From: Morella rubra
Taxonomy: Eukaryota > Streptophyta > Magnoliopsida > Fagales > Myricaceae
Direction of reading: 5' to 3'
Assembly: GCA_003952965.2 (NCBI GenBank)
Contig: CM025851.1
Coordinates: forward strand, 15,861,643-15,925,642
DNA length: 64,000 nucleotides
Part shown: piece after piece, positions 47,863 through 58,567 of the stretch
How positions within the stretch are numbered: the stretch's first letter is position 1
Layout of the letters: every line of letters begins with the position of its first letter
The notes under the pieces: model-generated
What the model saw: only the letters and a program-made list of their open reading frames with translations
Database searches by the model: none
What the model was told of the DNA's origin: nothing
Position numbers and translations under genes: made by a program

Positions 47863-50779
47863 CCTTTGTTCTTGTTTCCTTTCCTTGATCTCAAGTGTTG
47901 GGTTGAATTGATACGAAGAAATCTTAAGCTGTGTCTCTGTCTCTGTTTTTCCAATTTAACTGTTGTGAAGCTGCCATCGAATGGTTTGTGTCAATCTGAG
48001 GTAGTAGCTATAATTCAGGCTAGCCATAAAAGGAAATTTGCCATATAAGAGGGAAAGAGATTGACTGATTCTCATCTCGGGAAGCAAGAGTTAGTTTTCA
48101 GTTATTTGTGGCAGAATGGTAGTTACATGCTGATCTCTTGTGTTTGGGACTCTACACATGGTAAGACGTAGAGTTCCAAATGATAATAGGGAAATGTGTT
48201 GCACTTATTTGTCGTTGTTCAAATTTATAGGGTTAATTATATTTTACATCCATATGCAGTTGCAGAGGGAGGGGGGGCCATGACACCCCAAAGATTTTGA
48301 AAAGTGTCTCCTCAAAATTTTCAAAAATCTACCCTCAAACCATTTTTTAGCCTCTTATGAATTTGAAATATAAATTTTGACCTTGAATATTTAACAATAA
48401 CCTATCATTTTTAGTTTAGATAGATTTTAAAAACACATTTATAGGACTAAAAAAATTCTAGATTCAACTTAAATCTTCAAAAGAAATTTTTCTTAAAACT
48501 CTAACTTTTGAATAGTAAAAAGTTTTGAGAGTTAAAAATAGAGAATATGAGTATATTTTTAAACTTAGAAATATTAGTATTTTCTCCTCTTGTATTTTTT
48601 TTAAACTCTCTTGTTTATATCTACTTTTGTATTATCTCTATTGTCTTTACAGCATACTCAATGTTTAACTAATATAAAAGCTGGCTATATATTCTCAAGT
48701 CAAGAAAACTCTTTGAGAATATTTTTCATAATCTGAGTTGTATTTATACAACTTTTTTATATTTTATATATATAGCAAATCATATAATATAAAAATAAAA
48801 ATAGAATATTATAGTATTATTTTAGCCTTCTAAGATAAATTCTTAACTTCGTCACTGCTCACCTGATTTAAGAGTCTTGACACTTTACACCTCCGTCCTT
48901 TATCTTGGCAAACAGTAACCATTATAACCAAGTTTGTAAGAGGGATGGGGACACGGAATCCTAGGGGTGGTCCTGGAATTCAATATGGTTTTGTCATATT
49001 TTATCCAAGATTCTGAATAAAAGGCCGAAGGGATGTGGTCAAGAGGAGATTATTGCGCAAGTGGGGTTTCCTACTCTCAAACTACACCGTGCGAGTTGCT
49101 TATCGTCTCAACTCGAGTTCAATTTTTCACCTCTTCTTGTTTTCCTTTCTATTTTATTTCCTTTATAACGCCAGGAAAGCGTTAAGTAAACATTGGATAC
49201 TATGACCTTTCTATGCATTGAAAATTCATTAAAAATGCGCCATCTACGACATAGAAAGCCTATGCTTTTAGAAAAAGCTTGCATAATTCCCTTAAATCCT
49301 ATTCCTCCACCATACACAACCGGTTTTTGTGCACGTGATCAATAGATCTTGAGAAACACACTAACCGAATTAGGGGCACAAAAACAAATCCTCAACACTT
49401 AACCGACATCGCAAGCAGTGGAATTCGAATTACTCTTTTCTACTCACTAGATACCATTCGTCCAAGAGCACAATTTCATCCATCCCACTATTTAGTTATC
49501 ATATTTGTCATTTGGGGCAAAACTTCTCCCCATTGCTAAAAGTTGCTTTAAAATAAATAAATAAATAAATAAAAAGGTCATGCAGGAAACTTTGATGGGT
49601 GGGGTAGGGCGGCCCAAAACCAGGAGAACGGTGGTTTTACTTTCTACGTGGGCCTCGGGTGTGAAGTAACAGCAGAGGTGCTAATTGATGATGGAAATGA
49701 CCGGATGGACCCAGAGAAAATGAAAAGGGACCGGACCATGTGGATATTCTGAAGTAGATTCATTCTGAGCTCTGAAAAAAATTCATAAGAGACCAGATAT
49801 CAAATGTGCGGTCCACAAAATTGGCCATGACATAGTTCACAATAGCTCCACGTAAGTCTTCTTTAGTAGCATTGATCATGAAAATAAAATATATGAAGGA
49901 ACTCATTTATTAGCATGAAAAGTTTGTAAAAGTTTTTTTCAAAGAAAGCTATTTTCTTCCGTAAAGTTCCGGATACGCAAAGGAGACACGAGGAACAGTA
50001 GCTTCAAAAGGGTTGAGCACACAGTGACAGAGCTAGGGGACGAAAAGAATTATGACCCTCTTCATTTGGCACTGGAAAGTCCTGAAAAAGAAGCCCCCGG
50101 TGGGCCGTGATCCTTCACATACAGAGGACCCCAGCACCCCCGCAATGGGTTACAGTGGGGCATGGCCATTAACACAATATATCATCGAAAAGAAGAAAAG
50201 CAAAAGAAAAGGTAGATGCGCCTGAAGTTTTTGGATCAAACAATAGGGCATATCCCTCTGCATCTACCAAGGTGTAACGTCGCAGTTGTAATCATGAAAA
50301 AGGTGATAACCAAGCACTCTCCAGCCCCACCGTTGAAAGAAAGAGAGATGCTGATTGGACAGAAACATAGGCAAAGGGGAATAGGTATGGATCGAGCCAC
50401 AAACTCAGAATCATTGGAGGATCAAGTTCAGTCAGGACCTTGAGAAACTAGCTAGGCAGCCTGGGAAGAGATTAGGATTATATTGTTTATAGGACCAACA
50501 GAGACATGCCTTTGTGAGCTGTGTCCCAGTTAAAACATGTAAGATTCTGATGAGTGTTCTCTGGGCCATTTATAATAGACGTATCATTTGACCAAAAGCT
50601 ACGACTAGGCCTTTGAATCTTGTAAACTCTGGTTTCAAAATAAACTTTACCAACCTCTCTCCTCTCTTCTCGTGAAATTGTTTACATAAAAAAGGAAATC
50701 TGTCAGAAGAGGGGGCAACCGCACGCACTACCCGCTTACAGATACAGTGCAGTTAGCCCGGGTCAGTCAAACTTTTTGG
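47863..50779. other. Spacer with a probable small hAT derivative
   Basis: No gene is seen. It contains the MATE leader near 47863-48060, the element at 48257-48857, and an AAAT microsatellite at about 49552-49575. The last part should hold the 3' UTR of the receptor kinase that ends at 50780. Confidence 0.4.
48257..48857. mobile_element. Probable non-autonomous hAT element, old
   Basis: About 600 bp. The left end is CAGTTGCAGAGGGAGGGGGG followed by CCATGACACCCC, which resembles the common plant hAT end CAGTGGCGGA. The right end, read inward on the other strand, is CAGTGACGAAGTTAAG. The interior is AT-rich and non-coding. Flanking 8-mers TCCATATG and CTCACCTG match at only four positions, so a target duplication is not demonstrated. 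Confidence 0.45.
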
Positions 50780-53314
50780 TTAAGCATTCACATTCTCGTT
50801 TGCTGGGGAAGGGACGTCACCAAGACATGATTCTGAACCACAACTGGACACGATTGCCATGTTATCACCGTAGAAGCCGCCGCCGGAGGATACCCTATTG
50901 CCGGAATCAGCCCTGACACCGCAAAAGGACTCCCCTGAAACCAGTGCTTGTAACAATTTGGGCGCCGGAGGAACGGTCACTTCCACCACACCTTCCAACA
51001 TTTTCACCACCATTCCCATCCTAGGCCTCATTGCCTCCTCATCCTGAATGCACCACACTGCTACCAACCCCACACGCTTAGCCTGTTCAGTATCGTATGC
51101 GCCGCCAAGCCTGCTATCAATCACTGCCACCAGGTTGCCCTCAATTATCTGTTGTGCCGCCCATGGAGGAAAGAACCACTTCTCCCCTACTCCTGCTCCA
51201 CCCCCTTTGGCTGATGGAGGTGCCTCCACATTCCTGCGGCCCCCGATCAATTCTAACAATGTCATTCCGAAGCTATAGACATCAGCTTTGGTTGTAATTT
51301 CAACCCCAGAAATCCACTCCGGTGCAACATAGCCCCATGTACCCCTCATTGTGGCTAATACCCTGCTAAAGTCTCTACCGATTAGCTTAGCTAGCCCGAA
51401 ATCTGACACCTTGGCAGTAAACTCGCTATCAAGCAAAATATTCTCGGGTTTGATGTCGCAATGTATGATGCAATCTCTGCATCCCTCGTGTAAATACGCA
51501 ATGCCCCTGGCCGTACCAACTGCCACCCGAAATCGAACGTCCCAGCTCAAATTAGGGCCCTCTCGGCGTAGATAGGCACTCAAAGGACCATTCGGCATGT
51601 AATCGTAGACCAAAAGTCTATGAGAATTTTCGGAGCAGAAGCCTCTTAATCTCACCAGATTGAGATGTTGAATGTTCCCAATGGTGCAAACCTCCGCCCG
51701 GAATTCTCTCTCACCGCCACCAGGCCTCTCCAGGCGTTTCACGGCCACGATAGTGGAGGAATCCGACAACACGCCTTGAAACACTGTCCCAAACCCACCA
51801 TGCCCGAGTTTTTCCGAGAAAGCCCGAGTAGCTAAGTGAAGCTCTTTGTAAGAAAATACCTTCAAATTCAATATTGGAAAACCACCATCTTCGTCTACTT
51901 CTTTCCTGCTCTTTCTCCTCCTTGCAATTAAAACCATCGACACCACCCCTATGAATCCCAATACCAAAACTGACCCAGTAATGCCAATAGCCAAACTTAA
52001 AAGATGAAATCTTTTCCTCTTCTCCTCTATTCTTCCCCCTCTTGCTACCCTCACATACAACACCTCCTCACCATCTACACTATCACTGATATTCCGGAGA
52101 TTCAAAAGTGACCCGTACAAGTTCTTGCATAAACTGCTACTCACGTCGTAATATAATCCGAAGCAAGCGCAATCTTCCAAACACGCGCTCTCACAACCTT
52201 TCCGATCACTCGAAAAGGACCGTCTCACCGCCCCATCGAAACGCACAGCACCGACCCCCTCAAACCGGTCATTCCCCTCACATGAACTCTCAATCTCGCG
52301 GCGACACCCACTGGAATAGTCCTCGGACTCCCATGCCTCGTGATTTACTGGCTCAAACCCCGGGAGCGGAAGGCATTCGCAGGGCCTCACTCCGCTGCTA
52401 TTGCAGAGACCGAAGCTCCCGCACAGTCCGTACACACGGCACACGGACTCCGGCTGCGACCAGAACATGTCCCAGTGCTCGGTCTGCGGCGACCACGTGT
52501 ACTGCTGCAATTGGCCTCTGTAGTCCATCTTGAACCGGGACAGCGGCGGGACCAACCCGGTATCCAACGGCCTTAAGGTGAAGCCAAATGACGCCGTGGG
52601 GGTGAAGGGGTCCACGAAACTGAATTTATAAATGTACGGGATGGTCATCTCTGGTACATTAGCGAATGTCTCGCCGGTCCAGTTCCCGGTGCTCCAGTAA
52701 ACCTCGGTGGCATTATGAACGAGCTGGAACCCGCCGAAGTCCGGTGGCTTCAGCCGCAGAGAATACAAGCCCGGAGAGGGGTCCGAGAAGCTCCGCCAGG
52801 AGGTTAGGAATCGGACTTTCGTGAGGTTCATTCCAGGTAGCCACGTGTCCGTGGGATGATCGAAGCTTTGCCAGGAGACCGTACCTTCGCGGGTGAGCAG
52901 AACCAAATTCCCATTGTCCAGAAACCTCCCTTCCGTTGAGAACTCAGTGTTCGTGCTCTCCCAGACCGTTTCGTTTTCGGATTGTTTCACGGCTAACCGA
53001 CCCGACCCGTCTAGTACGAACGATGAAGTATCAAGGTTTCTGGTTGGGTGTTGGCGATTGGCGACCCAGACGTAGGTCGGGGTTGGGACTGAGGAGTACC
53101 AGACGCCCAAGTACCAGTTGGAGTCGCCGTTGGTGTTGAAGAAGCCCAGCCGGAACGTTGCGTTTTCGCTCAGAATCGTGGAGCTTCCTTTAACGAGAAT
53201 GGTGCCGCCCGTTGTTGACGGGGAAGCGGAGTGCAAGGTGAGGAAGGAGAGAAAGAAAACAACGAGAGTCAAAAGGAGGAAGAGTGGTGACATTTCAGTC
53301 AGTTTTTTCAGCAA
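50780..53314 (-). CDS. G-type lectin S-receptor-like serine/threonine kinase, SD2-2 type
   Basis: A single 844-codon exon encodes a plasma-membrane receptor kinase. Order: signal peptide (about 1-30, MSPLFLLLTLVVFFLSFL); bulb-lectin domain (about 35-150, WVANRQHP); S-locus glycoprotein region with VYGLCGSFGLCNSSG (near 295-310); PAN-like cysteine-rich region (near 345-405, CLEDCACFGLYYD); one membrane helix (near 440-465); then the kinase. Kinase motifs: GHGGFGTVFQG, VAVKRLE, HCDIKPENILLD, DFGLAKL, GTWGYVAPEW. Cys replaces Arg before the catalytic Asp (HCD), so it is a non-RD kinase, as is usual for SD2 proteins; many non-RD kinases act in immunity. The lack of introns is normal in this subfamily. 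It most resembles Arabidopsis SD2-2/RLK4. A second in-frame Met at residue 8 is an alternative start. Confidence 0.94.
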   Translation of the reverse strand: MLKKLTEMSPLFLLLTLVVFFLSFLTLHSASPSTTGGTILVKGSSTILSENATFRLGFFNTNGDSNWYLGVWYSSVPTPTYVWVANRQHPTRNLDTSSFVLDGSGRLAVKQSENETVWESTNTEFSTEGRFLDNGNLVLLTREGTVSWQSFDHPTDTWLPGMNLTKVRFLTSWRSFSDPSPGLYSLRLKPPDFGGFQLVHNATEVYWSTGNWTGETFANVPEMTIPYIYKFSFVDPFTPTASFGFTLRPLDTGLVPPLSRFKMDYRGQLQQYTWSPQTEHWDMFWSQPESVCRVYGLCGSFGLCNSSGVRPCECLPLPGFEPVNHEAWESEDYSSGCRREIESSCEGNDRFEGVGAVRFDGAVRRSFSSDRKGCESACLEDCACFGLYYDVSSSLCKNLYGSLLNLRNISDSVDGEEVLYVRVARGGRIEEKRKRFHLLSLAIGITGSVLVLGFIGVVSMVLIARRRKSRKEVDEDGGFPILNLKVFSYKELHLATRAFSEKLGHGGFGTVFQGVLSDSSTIVAVKRLERPGGGEREFRAEVCTIGNIQHLNLVRLRGFCSENSHRLLVYDYMPNGPLSAYLRREGPNLSWDVRFRVAVGTARGIAYLHEGCRDCIIHCDIKPENILLDSEFTAKVSDFGLAKLIGRDFSRVLATMRGTWGYVAPEWISGVEITTKADVYSFGMTLLELIGGRRNVEAPPSAKGGGAGVGEKWFFPPWAAQQIIEGNLVAVIDSRLGGAYDTEQAKRVGLVAVWCIQDEEAMRPRMGMVVKMLEGVVEVTVPPAPKLLQALVSGESFCGVRADSGNRVSSGGGFYGDNMAIVSSCGSESCLGDVPSPANENVNA

Positions 53315-56300
53315 TATTTGGTATGCCGGAAAGCATTTCCCGGGAGATTGACATGAATATGCGAAGACGAGGGAGGGAGGGAGGGAGAACTTTTAGACGA
53401 GAGAGAGAGAGAGGGGCTGTACTGTGTGGATTTTCTACATAAATATCAGCGAAAAGCTGCCATCTCTTTTTTTTTTTTTTCGAAGAGAAAAGCTGCCATC
53501 TCACGGTCACGGACACGATGAAAAAGGTTAAAAGATCGCTGTATGGGTCTTCAATTTTACACAAATACCCTCGTCCTCTCCTATTTAAGTCAAATAACTA
53601 CTGAAAAATGTTTTTTTTTTAACTCACTATTATAAGCAGAAGGGAATCGTAATTCGGGCCTACAGATTATATAAACATATTCCTAACAACGCGACTTTTG
53701 GCAAATTGGTTGTAGAAATTTTCAATACAAGAAAGGTAAATATATGCTACTGTTGTGAATTTATTATGGGTCCAATTTAATTGTTAGTGATAGATGTTTT
53801 TCTATAATAATAAAACAAAAAACAGAAAAAGACTTGGATGAAGTTATATAATTTAATTTTTGCTGAAAATAAAATACATGGCATAAATGCACTTAGAGTA
53901 CCTGTTGTATAAGAAACTTACAAATTAGTCTCTCAAGTTAAAAAAGTTACAAATTAGTCTGATACAGGTATGGTCAGCACCGAGGGTTGTGATTAAAATT
54001 AATGTCTAAAATGATTTACGAAGTGTCTATGTTCGAGTTATGGCTTGTTGGAGAGTTCTACGAGTCTAATTTCTAATGCATCAAATAGCATAGGATTTGT
54101 AATTTTCTAGACAAAGTTATGGTTAAATTACTCTAAGGTGGTCAGGCTGACAATTAATTACGAAATCTCGCGAATTTTGGACAATTTTACTATTTCTAAC
54201 TAGCTCTTTCTTAAGTTTCAATTAATATTTTGAAAGTTGTGTTTTTCATTTACTCATGCTTGGGGGTTGTTCCAAGGCAATAGAAAAATTACAGATCAAC
54301 TTGAGCCTTAGGTTACTTTAAATAAGTATTGTAGAATAGGTGACTTCTATCTTGGATTATCGCTACAGAGTTGGCTCAAGTAGAGATTTTTGTGATTGGG
54401 CGCCAAGGGAGGCTTGTTGCTCTCTACCTTCCCATCTCTAGTTTCCCTTACGACCTGATTATGTTCTCCCCCTTGGCACTTCGATGACACTAAAGCGACG
54501 AGAGCCCGAGCGGGGTCCTAACTATATTCTCCGAGTATGTGAGTTAGAGTGTGAATTTCGACCTTCCCACAATCATTTTGAGCGACCCAAACACTTTCTC
54601 TACCTTCCCACAAATATCCCAAGATCCCAATTACTATCTCAAGGTGTCTATTTATCCCAGGCTGTCATCTTATTCCTGAGGTTACTATTTTTTTCTTGAT
54701 CATTCCAACTAGCCTGAAGCACTCACGAGGTGCCTCGCACTTTCTCCAATATTAGTCTCCATAATAAGGTTTTCGTTAAAAACACGTCATTCTACCGATT
54801 TTCATGTCTTTCACTAAGGCATAAACTAGTGAAGTACAAGATTTATTTAATGGCATTTGACAACTTAATTTTAACAAAATTTTACTTTTATCAAGCACAC
54901 TTTAAAATTTTACTTTTACTTTTACTTTTATCACTAATTCACCTATTTCAATACCACTTTATTTTTAACACTAGCACGAAATTTTAATAAAATTTTGATG
55001 AAATTTTGAAATCAAACGTGCCATTAGACACCTAACACAGTATGGTCAGTGCTAACTAACATACGTAATCAGTGAAAAAGACGATAAGAACTACTTTCCA
55101 TGGCACGTGCCCTAAGAGTCTGGTCTTTTTAGGAAACGAGAGTTGGAGCCAGAGCATGGTGGACGCCAGAAATTGTGGGAGGATTAGAATATCCGTCTCG
55201 AATCACTCTGATTTGATTCACTTGTTTAATTCCCTCTTCTCCTTTGACCTTTGTTCTTCTACGTATAGAAATTGTAAATACTTACGGATATTCTTCCGCC
55301 TAAAAAATACAATAAAGAAATAACATTTTCGTTTTCCACGAGGATGTTGTCTCGCCCTTTTAGTACAAGCCCCAAACACATTGCATTTGGCCGTGTGCTA
55401 AGTGGAGGAAATCCCAAGCTGTATATGTCTGGTAATGGTATGGTATTTCTCGAAAAAAACTAACGGTCACGATTTTGCTAGTTACATTAATTAGGTGGCG
55501 TAGAATTTTTGTTAGTATATAGTTAGGCATGAAGTTTGACAATAAAGGTGTCTTTGAACTATCTGTCGGCCTAACTTGGCAAAAGAATCCAAGGCCATAT
55601 ATTAAACTTTTTTTTCTGGGTTAACAGCAGTTTCAGTGCGACGATTTTAACAAACTACTAAGTCTACAGAAGACAATATGCATAACCTAATACTTCTATT
55701 GACTACGAGCTTCATTACAGTTTTGCAGGAAAAATGCTCCTCCTCCAAAGATCAGAACAGATCATTGCTGATGAACGGATTTTAGAAAACAATATGCAAC
55801 AGCCAAAAAATTCTGCGGGATTTCCGTAACTCATGTTTGGATTCCAGGATTTTCAGAAAATTTTGGCAGATTTGAGTTTTATTATGACAGTAAGTAAAAC
55901 CTTTTGAGTATGTTTGAGTGATGCCTTTATGTAAATACTTTCTCGAGATAGAGTTGATGCTGTACATATCTACTCACATAAAATTTCAGGCAACATGTAG
56001 CCTACAACGAGATTCACTTGTTATATTTATTTATCTCTAAATTTTATCATACAATCTAGATAATAAATTACAAAATTTCAGGTAACATGTAGCTTACAAT
56101 GAGATTCACTTATTATATTTATCTATCTCTAAATTTTATCATACAATTTATATAGTAAATTACAAAAGATCTTGACCTACCAAAAACTGAAGACAATTTC
56201 TCTGAAGCATTTTGTATAAATGCAAAGGATGATTTAAAGGAATGACTGCCACTGGAACATATAAAAAGAAAAAATAATTATGGGCCCATGATATAGAAAG

Positions 56301-56860
56301 TAGTCCAATCCGTTGTGTTGCACATATTAGTCGTATCAATTATACAGCTAGATAAGTTTGAAAAAAAAAACCCAGCCTTATACAGCTGATATATTAGTCT
56401 TATTTCTCACCTGCACCTTGCTCTGCAAACACTCAAAAGTCAATTATTCCTATTTTTTTAAGCATAATACAGTTACAGTCCCTATAATATTAGCTTTCAA
56501 CAAATGAATCATTAGAGTCATTTTTTAATGAACTGGTTAGGATTGTGCATATGCAATGCGCTAACATTGACACCGCAACCGCTTTAGACAATTTTTCTAA
56601 ATAGAGGACCGCCTTGTCCCTACTATTGGCGGTAACTAATACTAGGTAGTACCGATTTTGGCGGGGATGGTTACTCCCAAAGATTGAGCTAGATCGAGAT
56701 AGAAGGGAGGGAGAGAAAGAGAGAGAGAGAGAGACTCGGGGTGAAGAGGGGGATGATGGGTCAGGGGACTTTTTTTTTTTTCAAACCTCAGCTTCCAAAC
56801 GACAAGATTTGAAGCTCAGTTTTTAAAAAATAATATCTCAAGTAAAATCGAAAACCGCTA
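53315..56860. other. Long gene-free spacer
   Basis: The first 150 bases hold the receptor-kinase leader with a GA microsatellite (53398-53413). The rest is AT-rich, with no recognised gene or complete element. A tandem duplication lies at 55981-56164, and GA-rich tracts occur near 56700-56735. Confidence 0.45.
55981..56164. repeat. 92-bp tandem duplication
   Basis: Two adjacent units begin AAATTTCAGG at 55981 and 56073. Both run through ACATGTAGC, GAGATTCACTT and ATCTCTAAATTTTATCATAC with a few substitutions. Confidence 0.85.
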
Positions 56861-56864
56861 TTTG

Positions 56865-57100
56865 TGGTTCATTTTTTAGAAATTAATCGATTAACAGAAG
56901 ACTGACATGCATGAAGTTATGGTCGAGATGTCTATTGTTGATGCTATAACCGCCACCGAATGAGCCGATTTTTAAAATTTGGCCACTGCCATCACTAACG
57001 CTAATAGCAAAAATGGCTACATAAGGTGCCGGTTTTAACGGTACTAGTTGTCAAGTACCACCTTCTTTATTGGGTCATTTCTTAGGCCTTTTACACGCGC
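56865..57100. repeat. Second copy of the repeat at the window start
   Basis: Similar to about 110-345 in the same orientation. Shared words include GACATGCATGAAGT, ATGTCTATTGTTG, CCGATTTTTAAAATTTGGCC and TTCTTAGGCCTTTTACAC. It again lies upstream of DHS-related sequence. Confidence 0.7.
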
Positions 57101-57344
57101 CATTTGATCTTTCCACTGATTCAAAAGTCTAATGCAGAAGTCGCTCATATGAAGCTCTACTTGCCGGACCGAAGATTGGGAGGAGATGAGGGATAACCTT
57201 CATAAGGTGCCGCAACGGCTCGGTTGAAAAGGTGGTGGGTCATGTCCTACCTTGTTGCAGTATGCTTTATGCCTTCTTTTCGCTGATTTTTGTTTCTACT
57301 CTTCCTGATTTTTGGATTGTATGGCCGCATGAGAGAAAGGTTGA

Positions 57345-58200
57345 CCTAATTGAGGCTTGCCCCAGCGAGGAGGAGAGGGATCCAACCTTCAGAAAGTCTG
57401 TGAGATGCAAAGTTTTCCTCGGTTTTACTTCAAATCCAATATCCTCCGGTGTTAGGGATGTAGTTCGCTACCTTGTTGAGCATCGTATGGTGAGTTGATG
57501 CTCTGACTATTTCAACTGACAAAGGAAAGCTAATTTTTAGTTATTCTTCATCAAGATTTTTTCAGAGACACTAAAGGTGTTGTTAGGAATGAGAGAAAAT
57601 GTTTTCCCGCTGAATTTTTCTGAGTTCTTTGTTGACCTAAGAATACAAAGATCGTCCTTGCCTGCAGCAAGTTTGGTCATGGCGGTGCATTTTCTCGTCC
57701 ATACCATTTAGATTTCTCTGTGATTCACTCTAACGTATCATTAATGGAAAAATTATGCACTTTCCATTTTAAACTGCACCCCCCTTTTTAGATAATTAAA
57801 AAGAATTCTGAAAAAAAAGGTGGGGGTCCCATTCGAAACGGAAGAAAAGAAATTTGGCACTGCGAAGATGTAATTTCCAGATTTCGTTCTTAGATTGCAG
57901 TTGTATTGCTGTACAAACTAAGAGGGACCCCCTGAATGAAGATTACCCTTTCATGGCTGCTGCATTAAAGCTGTTATTAGGAGGACGCGACTTCCTTAAA
58001 GTAGCCACTAAAATTCTGTACAGAGCTCCCCCATAGGATCCACAGCCTCTGTGAAGCTCTGACAGAGAGGCTGTTGATCTTCATGAACAAAGTAGAGCAG
58101 ATCTGATTGGTCATTCCATACTTATGCATGCTAATCAGAAGTCCACCAGGGTCAAATCCATCCAAATTGGAAAAATATTTCCAAAAATAAAATCTATTTA
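57345..58200 (+). pseudogene. Collapsed copy of the DHS locus
   Basis: Three pieces of the DHS locus lie in order on the same strand. 57361-57497 matches most of DHS exon 2 and its donor ([30 protein letters not shown]). 57498-57566 matches intron 4 near 7267-7337. 57567-58200 matches 8737-9440 beyond the stop. Introns are retained, so it is not a processed copy; it is a genomic duplicate with two large internal deletions. Exon 1, exons 3-7 and the catalytic lysine are missing. A 27-base gap in exon 2 keeps the frame, but nothing functional could be made. Confidence 0.88.
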
Positions 58201-58567
58201 CACAACAGCAAATGAAGGGTATAATCTGTACATCAAAGAGAAATACAGCAAATCAACATACCAGGCAGCATTGGCCTTGCGCAAAGCCAGCCTTGTTCAA
58301 ATCTAAATTGCTACATCTGGAGATCTCACAACTGATCGTCCAGGTCGAAGAAACAAAGAAAAGACGAATGGGGAATGGAAGATTTCAAATTAACTTGCAA
58401 TATTTTCACTTTTCTATGTTACTTTCACCCAAGTAGAAATAATCTAAGGGCCATTGCCAAATGACCACCGACAAAACAAAAAACTGCTCTACATCTATGC
58501 CACCGGGTTGGCTAGCTTTGGTTGCAAACAGCAAATGAACTTCCATCTTGAAAAAGAATATGAACAA
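58201..58567. other. 3' flank of the RING-H2 gene
   Basis: Non-coding, with no other feature seen. It probably contains the 3' UTR of the minus-strand gene ending at 58568. Confidence 0.4.

Noticed and set aside
52108-52533. Plus-strand open frame opposite the receptor kinase
   Set aside because: It is a GC-rich shadow of the minus-strand S-domain kinase and has no domain of its own.
53900-54700. Possible solo LTR or other retroelement relic
   Set aside because: I found no matching ends, flanking duplication or coding trace that would support it.
56700-56740. GA-rich tract as a regulatory element
   Set aside because: Simple-sequence tract with no adjacent gene.
57232-57498. Small gene starting MVGHVLPCC
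   Set aside because: Only the C-terminal half is recognisable, as DHS exon 2; the rest is intergenic sequence read through by chance.
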